From: Chitinophaga costaii
GTDB taxonomy: Bacteria > Bacteroidota > Bacteroidia > Chitinophagales > Chitinophagaceae
Direction: 5' to 3'
Length of the DNA stretch: 64,000 nucleotides
NCBI RefSeq assembly: GCF_900094705.1
Contig: NZ_FMAR01000004.1
Coordinates: forward strand, 310,001 to 374,000
Below are positions 60,868 through 64,000 of the stretch, piece by piece. Position 1 is the first letter of the stretch. Each line of letters starts with the position of its first letter. The position numbers were made by a program, and so were the translations under genes. The notes beneath the pieces are model-generated. The model made no database searches. It was not told the origin of the DNA and saw only the letters and a program-made list of their open reading frames with translations.

Positions 60868-63288
60868 TTATGCAGCTGTATGACTTTCGTCAGTTGGTTT
60901 ATTGAGCAGTGTCAGGCGGGCCAGCCCGTTGCTGAAACCTGCCGTAATAGCTACGATGCTGATGCTGCTGCACGGCATAAGTATGGCCGCAATCATAGGA
61001 GAGAGGCGTGCCGTAACTGCAAAGTAAATGCCGGCGAGGTTATAAAGGATGGATATGAAAAAAGCAAACAGGATGATGTATCGGTTGGCCCTGCAAAGCC
61101 GCAGTAGTTGCGGCAGGAGGGGGAGCGATGCAGCGGCAATAATGGCATCGCTGGCGGGTGTAAAGTTGTTGTGATGATCGCTTACCGAAATGCCGGTGTG
61201 GGCCTGCTTGAGCGCACCTGCATCATTAAGCCCGTCGCCCACCATAATTACCTGGTGTCCTTTGGCCTGAAGGGATTGGATAAATCGCAGTTTACTGGCT
61301 GGTGTTTGACGAAAACGTATATCCGTTCCCGTGCCTAGCAGTTGTTGCAGTGGATAAGCTTCGCCGTTGTTGTCGCCACTGATTACAGCCAGGCGGAAAT
61401 TTTTTTTGAGTTGCAGCAGGCATTGGTCTATGCGGATACGGTATTGATTATGTATGCGGAAGCATCCTAACAAATGCCCACCTATGGAGGCGTATACGGA
61501 GGTGTTGGGGTCGGAAGGGGTGGCGTCTCCCACGATAAATTTGCGCGCGCCCATGGCTACCTGTTCTTCACCGCGTCCCATGAGCATGCCTTCTCCTGGG
61601 ATTTCCAGGAAACCGGTTATGGTGCTGCGGGCAGGCATATTTAGATGAGCCACAATGGCCCTGCTAAGTGGATGGCCCGACTGTGCAGCCAGGGTGGCGA
61701 GTTGTAGCTTTTGCTGGTAGGTGAGTTCATCCCCTTCGAAGTGTACCTGCTGCTGCCGCGTATCCGTTAGTGTACCGGTTTTGTCGAATACGATGAAGTC
61801 GCTCTTGGCCAGGTTTTCTATCACCTGTGCATTGCGCAGGTAAAAGCCATGATGACCCAGCAGGCGCAGTATATTACCGTTGGTGAAAGTATTGCTCAGC
61901 AATAACGCGCAGGGGCAGGCCACGATAAGCACTGCGGTAAATACATTCCAGGCCTTGGCGGCATTATGCAGTTGCCAGTACAGGGCGGCGGCAGTGGCAA
62001 TGGCAAATACTCCTGCGGTAAAATATTTACTGAGCAGGTGTACGAATGATTTTTGGACAGGGGGTGTTTCCTTCATTTCGGCTTTGTTCCACAAGCTGGT
62101 AAGATAACTTTGGGCTACGGGTTTTATGACCAGCAGTTCTACTACACCTCCCATGGATTTGCCGCCAGCGTATACGATCTCCCCTGCTTCTTTCAGCACG
62201 GGCATGCTTTCGCCGGTTACAAAACTATAATCGATCTGGCTATTGCCAGACATGATGATGCCATCGGCGGGAATGAGCTCTCCATGATGGATGCGCAAGG
62301 TGTCGTTTACGTGGATGTCTGGCAGGGCTACGGCTCTTTCCTGCCCCTCACTTAGCCGGGTTACCGCTACGGGGAAATAGGCAGTATAATCTCTTTCAAA
62401 ATTAAATTGCTGGTAGGTTTTATCCTGCAATACCCGGCCCACCAGCATGAGGAATACAATGCCGCTCATAGAATCGAAGTAACCGCCGCCGGTTTGGGTA
62501 AATACTTCATACAGGCTGCGCGCGAAGGTAACGATGATGGCTGCTACAATGGGCAGGTCTATGTGAAGAAATCCATGGCGGAGATTTTTCCAGGCGGTCA
62601 CATAAAATTCGGAGGCGCTGTAAAAAACAACGGGTATGCTCAAGGCCACGTTCATCCACCAGAACAGGTGGCGCAACTGTTCGTCATTGCTATCAATGCC
62701 CAGGTATTCCGGGAAGCTAAACAGCATAATGTTGGCAAAGCAAAAACCCGCCACACCCAGTTTATACCGTTTAGTATGGTCTATAACGGGCTTGGACTGC
62801 CCCTGTAATTGCTGTAAGCTAATGGCGGGTTCGTATCCAATGTGGGAGAGTAGTTCTGCCACTTCGCGTAAACTGATCTGCTGGTGATGGAAAATAATGC
62901 TTGCTTCTTTCCGGGCAAAATTTACGCGGCTGCTGGCAATACCGGCATGGAGCTGGTGCAGGTTTTCCAGCAGCCATAAACAACTGCTGCAATGTATTTG
63001 TGGCAGGTAAAGGACGATATGGGTTTCCTGATCGTCGTGATACTGTAGCAGCGCCTGCGCAATAGATGCCTGGTCCAGAAAGGCAAATTTGTCTTTACGG
63101 ACTTCTTCTTTTTGGGACATGCCGGGCGCATTGGCCAGGGTGTAATAATCTCCCATGTCGTGCGCCTGCAATAGCTCATACACGGTTTTACATCCCTCAC
63201 AGCAAAAAGAGTGGTCTTGTATGCGTATGGGAAAGTGGCCGCAATTGTCGCCGCAATGATAACATTTAGCCTGTGTAACTACCGCCAT
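60868..63288 (-). CDS. ccoI: CcoI/FixI copper-transporting P1B-type ATPase
   Basis: 806 residues. An N-terminal Cys-rich segment (CYHCGDNCGHF, FCCEGCKTVYELL), a heavy-metal-associated domain with HCSSC (Cys100, Cys103), then eight membrane helices; transport motif CPC at 458-460 (VACPCALLLSN), actuator TGES at 358-361, phosphorylated Asp502 in FDKTGTLTD and hinge VGDGLNDAGAL. This group moves Cu(I) out of the cytosol for cbb3 oxidase assembly. First of the cco genes; starts 2 bases after the hemerythrin-like gene. Confidence 0.93.
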   Translation of the reverse strand: MAVVTQAKCYHCGDNCGHFPIRIQDHSFCCEGCKTVYELLQAHDMGDYYTLANAPGMSQKEEVRKDKFAFLDQASIAQALLQYHDDQETHIVLYLPQIHCSSCLWLLENLHQLHAGIASSRVNFARKEASIIFHHQQISLREVAELLSHIGYEPAISLQQLQGQSKPVIDHTKRYKLGVAGFCFANIMLFSFPEYLGIDSNDEQLRHLFWWMNVALSIPVVFYSASEFYVTAWKNLRHGFLHIDLPIVAAIIVTFARSLYEVFTQTGGGYFDSMSGIVFLMLVGRVLQDKTYQQFNFERDYTAYFPVAVTRLSEGQERAVALPDIHVNDTLRIHHGELIPADGIIMSGNSQIDYSFVTGESMPVLKEAGEIVYAGGKSMGGVVELLVIKPVAQSYLTSLWNKAEMKETPPVQKSFVHLLSKYFTAGVFAIATAAALYWQLHNAAKAWNVFTAVLIVACPCALLLSNTFTNGNILRLLGHHGFYLRNAQVIENLAKSDFIVFDKTGTLTDTRQQQVHFEGDELTYQQKLQLATLAAQSGHPLSRAIVAHLNMPARSTITGFLEIPGEGMLMGRGEEQVAMGARKFIVGDATPSDPNTSVYASIGGHLLGCFRIHNQYRIRIDQCLLQLKKNFRLAVISGDNNGEAYPLQQLLGTGTDIRFRQTPASKLRFIQSLQAKGHQVIMVGDGLNDAGALKQAHTGISVSDHHNNFTPASDAIIAAASLPLLPQLLRLCRANRYIILFAFFISILYNLAGIYFAVTARLSPMIAAILMPCSSISIVAITAGFSNGLARLTLLNKPTDESHTAA

Positions 63289-63289
63289 C

Positions 63290-63829
63290 TTATAATTTTG
63301 AAGCTGTGATACAATACATGGAATCTAACCAGGGAAAGAGCAGGGTTTGTTCTATATACATCCACTGGCGGATGTCGGCCTCCATTGCGATGAACTGGTC
63401 GCGGCAGGTTTTCAACGCTGTGTTTTTTATATACAGCATATCGTCCAGCAGCAGCAGTCGCTTAATGCGGTTGAGCAGGGAAAGTATTTGCATTTGCTGG
63501 TCTGTAATGGTTTGGATAACGGTGTATTTAGTGCAGCGCGGTGCATTGCAGGAATCGTTGCCGGCAAAGTGTTTGCGGATGCAGGGAAATAAAATACCGG
63601 ATTCTTTAAGGAAAAGGTGTTTAAGCTCGTCCTGCATTTTGGCGAAGAGCAGATGGGCCAGTTCTACGTTAGTGTCGGGTAGGGAAAGAATGTAGGTATT
63701 GTGCAGCACGTGGTCCTGCAGGTGCATGCAGGCCTGGCTAATGTGGGTGTGGTATCTTTCTGCGATCAGTTCACAAAGCGATTCGGTAGAGTATGCTTGC
63801 AGTTCATGATCGGCGGGCGTCATTTGCAT
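63290..63829 (-). CDS. hemerythrin-like protein in the cbb3 operon
   Basis: 179 residues from ATG 63829; an in-frame ATG at 63910 gives a Pro-rich non-helical extension and is less likely. All-helical, with His-rich sites ERYHTHISQACMHLQDHVLHN, MQDELKHLFLKESGILFPCI and QWMYIEQTLLFPWLDS, spaced like the di-iron ligands of hemerythrin/RIC (YtfE, ScdA) proteins; the N-terminal Cys domain of RIC is absent. Such proteins sense oxygen or NO, or repair Fe-S clusters. Co-transcribed with ccoI. Role in the low-oxygen response is inferred. Confidence 0.65.
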   Translation of the reverse strand: MQMTPADHELQAYSTESLCELIAERYHTHISQACMHLQDHVLHNTYILSLPDTNVELAHLLFAKMQDELKHLFLKESGILFPCIRKHFAGNDSCNAPRCTKYTVIQTITDQQMQILSLLNRIKRLLLLDDMLYIKNTALKTCRDQFIAMEADIRQWMYIEQTLLFPWLDSMYCITASKL

Positions 63830-63928
63830 AAAAGGGAATTTATTGCAAAGTAGACTGATGGGCGGCGGCGCGGAAGGGTGGAGGTTAGCAGCCGGTATGA
63901 TTTTTATCATACCGGACTATGATCATGG

Positions 63929-64000
63929 TCAGTCCTGGAGGTTGGCGGTTTTTACGATGGCGTTTACGTTCATGAAGCTGATCTTTTTACCATCCAGTTC
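63929..64000 (-). CDS. C-terminal end of a gene, possibly Crp/Fnr family
   Basis: Only the last 23 codons are in the window: ELDGKKISFMNVNAIVKTA then NLQD and stop. The G-K-K-I-x-h-h-N pattern resembles the wing and final helix of Crp/Fnr-type regulators, which often precede cco operons, but this is too short to be sure. Confidence 0.35.
   Translation of the reverse strand, partial: ELDGKKISFMNVNAIVKTANLQD

Noticed and set aside
1..64000. tRNA, rRNA, insertion sequences or phage genes
   Set aside because: Read-through of both strands gave no tRNA cloverleaf, rRNA stretch, transposase or integrase motif that could be supported.

Overview
The window reads as chromosomal DNA of a Bacteroidota bacterium, most likely in or near the Chitinophagaceae. 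Pointers are a SusC/SusD pair, a type-B (CHU_C) sorting domain for the type IX secretion system on a SprB-repeat protein, an HYC_CC_PP family protein, a fused CcoNO oxidase subunit, a full SUF operon, and several promoter -7 elements of the Bacteroidota form TAnnTTTG close upstream of starts. No rRNA, tRNA, CRISPR array, phage or intact insertion sequence was seen. The taxon is inferred from gene content only.

Layout. 0-5 kb: a KGG-repeat stress protein, an old-yellow-enzyme family reductase, a small Cys-containing protein with a Met-rich outer-membrane protein (probable metal-related pair), and an AraC regulator. 5-10 kb: a nucleotide-sugar dehydrogenase and a CpsB-type phosphatase (envelope polysaccharide genes), then a gliding/T9SS-type surface protein behind a long leader. 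9.8-12.6 kb: an accessory patch with a toxin-antitoxin-like pair and an orphan, frameshifted RHS toxin tip with its immunity gene. 12.6-19.7 kb: the SUF iron-sulfur operon (sufA-B-C-D-S-E and a DUF59 gene) with a divergent SufR-like repressor. 20.7-28.7 kb: a two-component system and a CusCBA-type heavy-metal efflux system whose promoter carries three TTTTAAT boxes at exact 11-bp spacing. 29-46 kb: mostly housekeeping and orphan genes (AI-2E transporter, AraC, beta-barrel, small His/Pro-rich secreted proteins, UbiD, RF3, ABC permease, TsaD, TrmN6, a saccharopine-dehydrogenase-like enzyme, a gene with an in-frame stop, a multi-PAS kinase, a J-domain/KTSC protein). 46.9-54.4 kb: a small polysaccharide/nutrient utilisation locus with SusC, SusD, a secreted endonuclease/exonuclease/phosphatase-fold enzyme and a divergent membrane-tethered regulator with a SARP-like cytoplasmic half. 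54.7-64 kb: a cbb3 oxidase operon on the minus strand (Crp-like tail, hemerythrin-like gene, ccoI, ccoS, ccoNO, ccoQ, ccoP, ccoG, fixH, SafE-like gene).

How it fits together. Metal handling recurs: Cus-type copper/silver export, a CcoI copper ATPase feeding the cbb3 oxidase, and Met/His/Cys-rich envelope proteins. The SUF operon supplies Fe-S clusters and is probably shut off by the divergent Fe-S sensing regulator. The most unusual items are the SARP-like membrane regulator facing susC with a series of GTTA boxes between them, the 11-bp direct repeats in front of cusCBA, the decayed RHS toxin that has kept its immunity gene, the in-frame TGA gene at 42.7 kb, the structured leader of the suf operon, and palindromic or heptamer repeats inside or between housekeeping genes.
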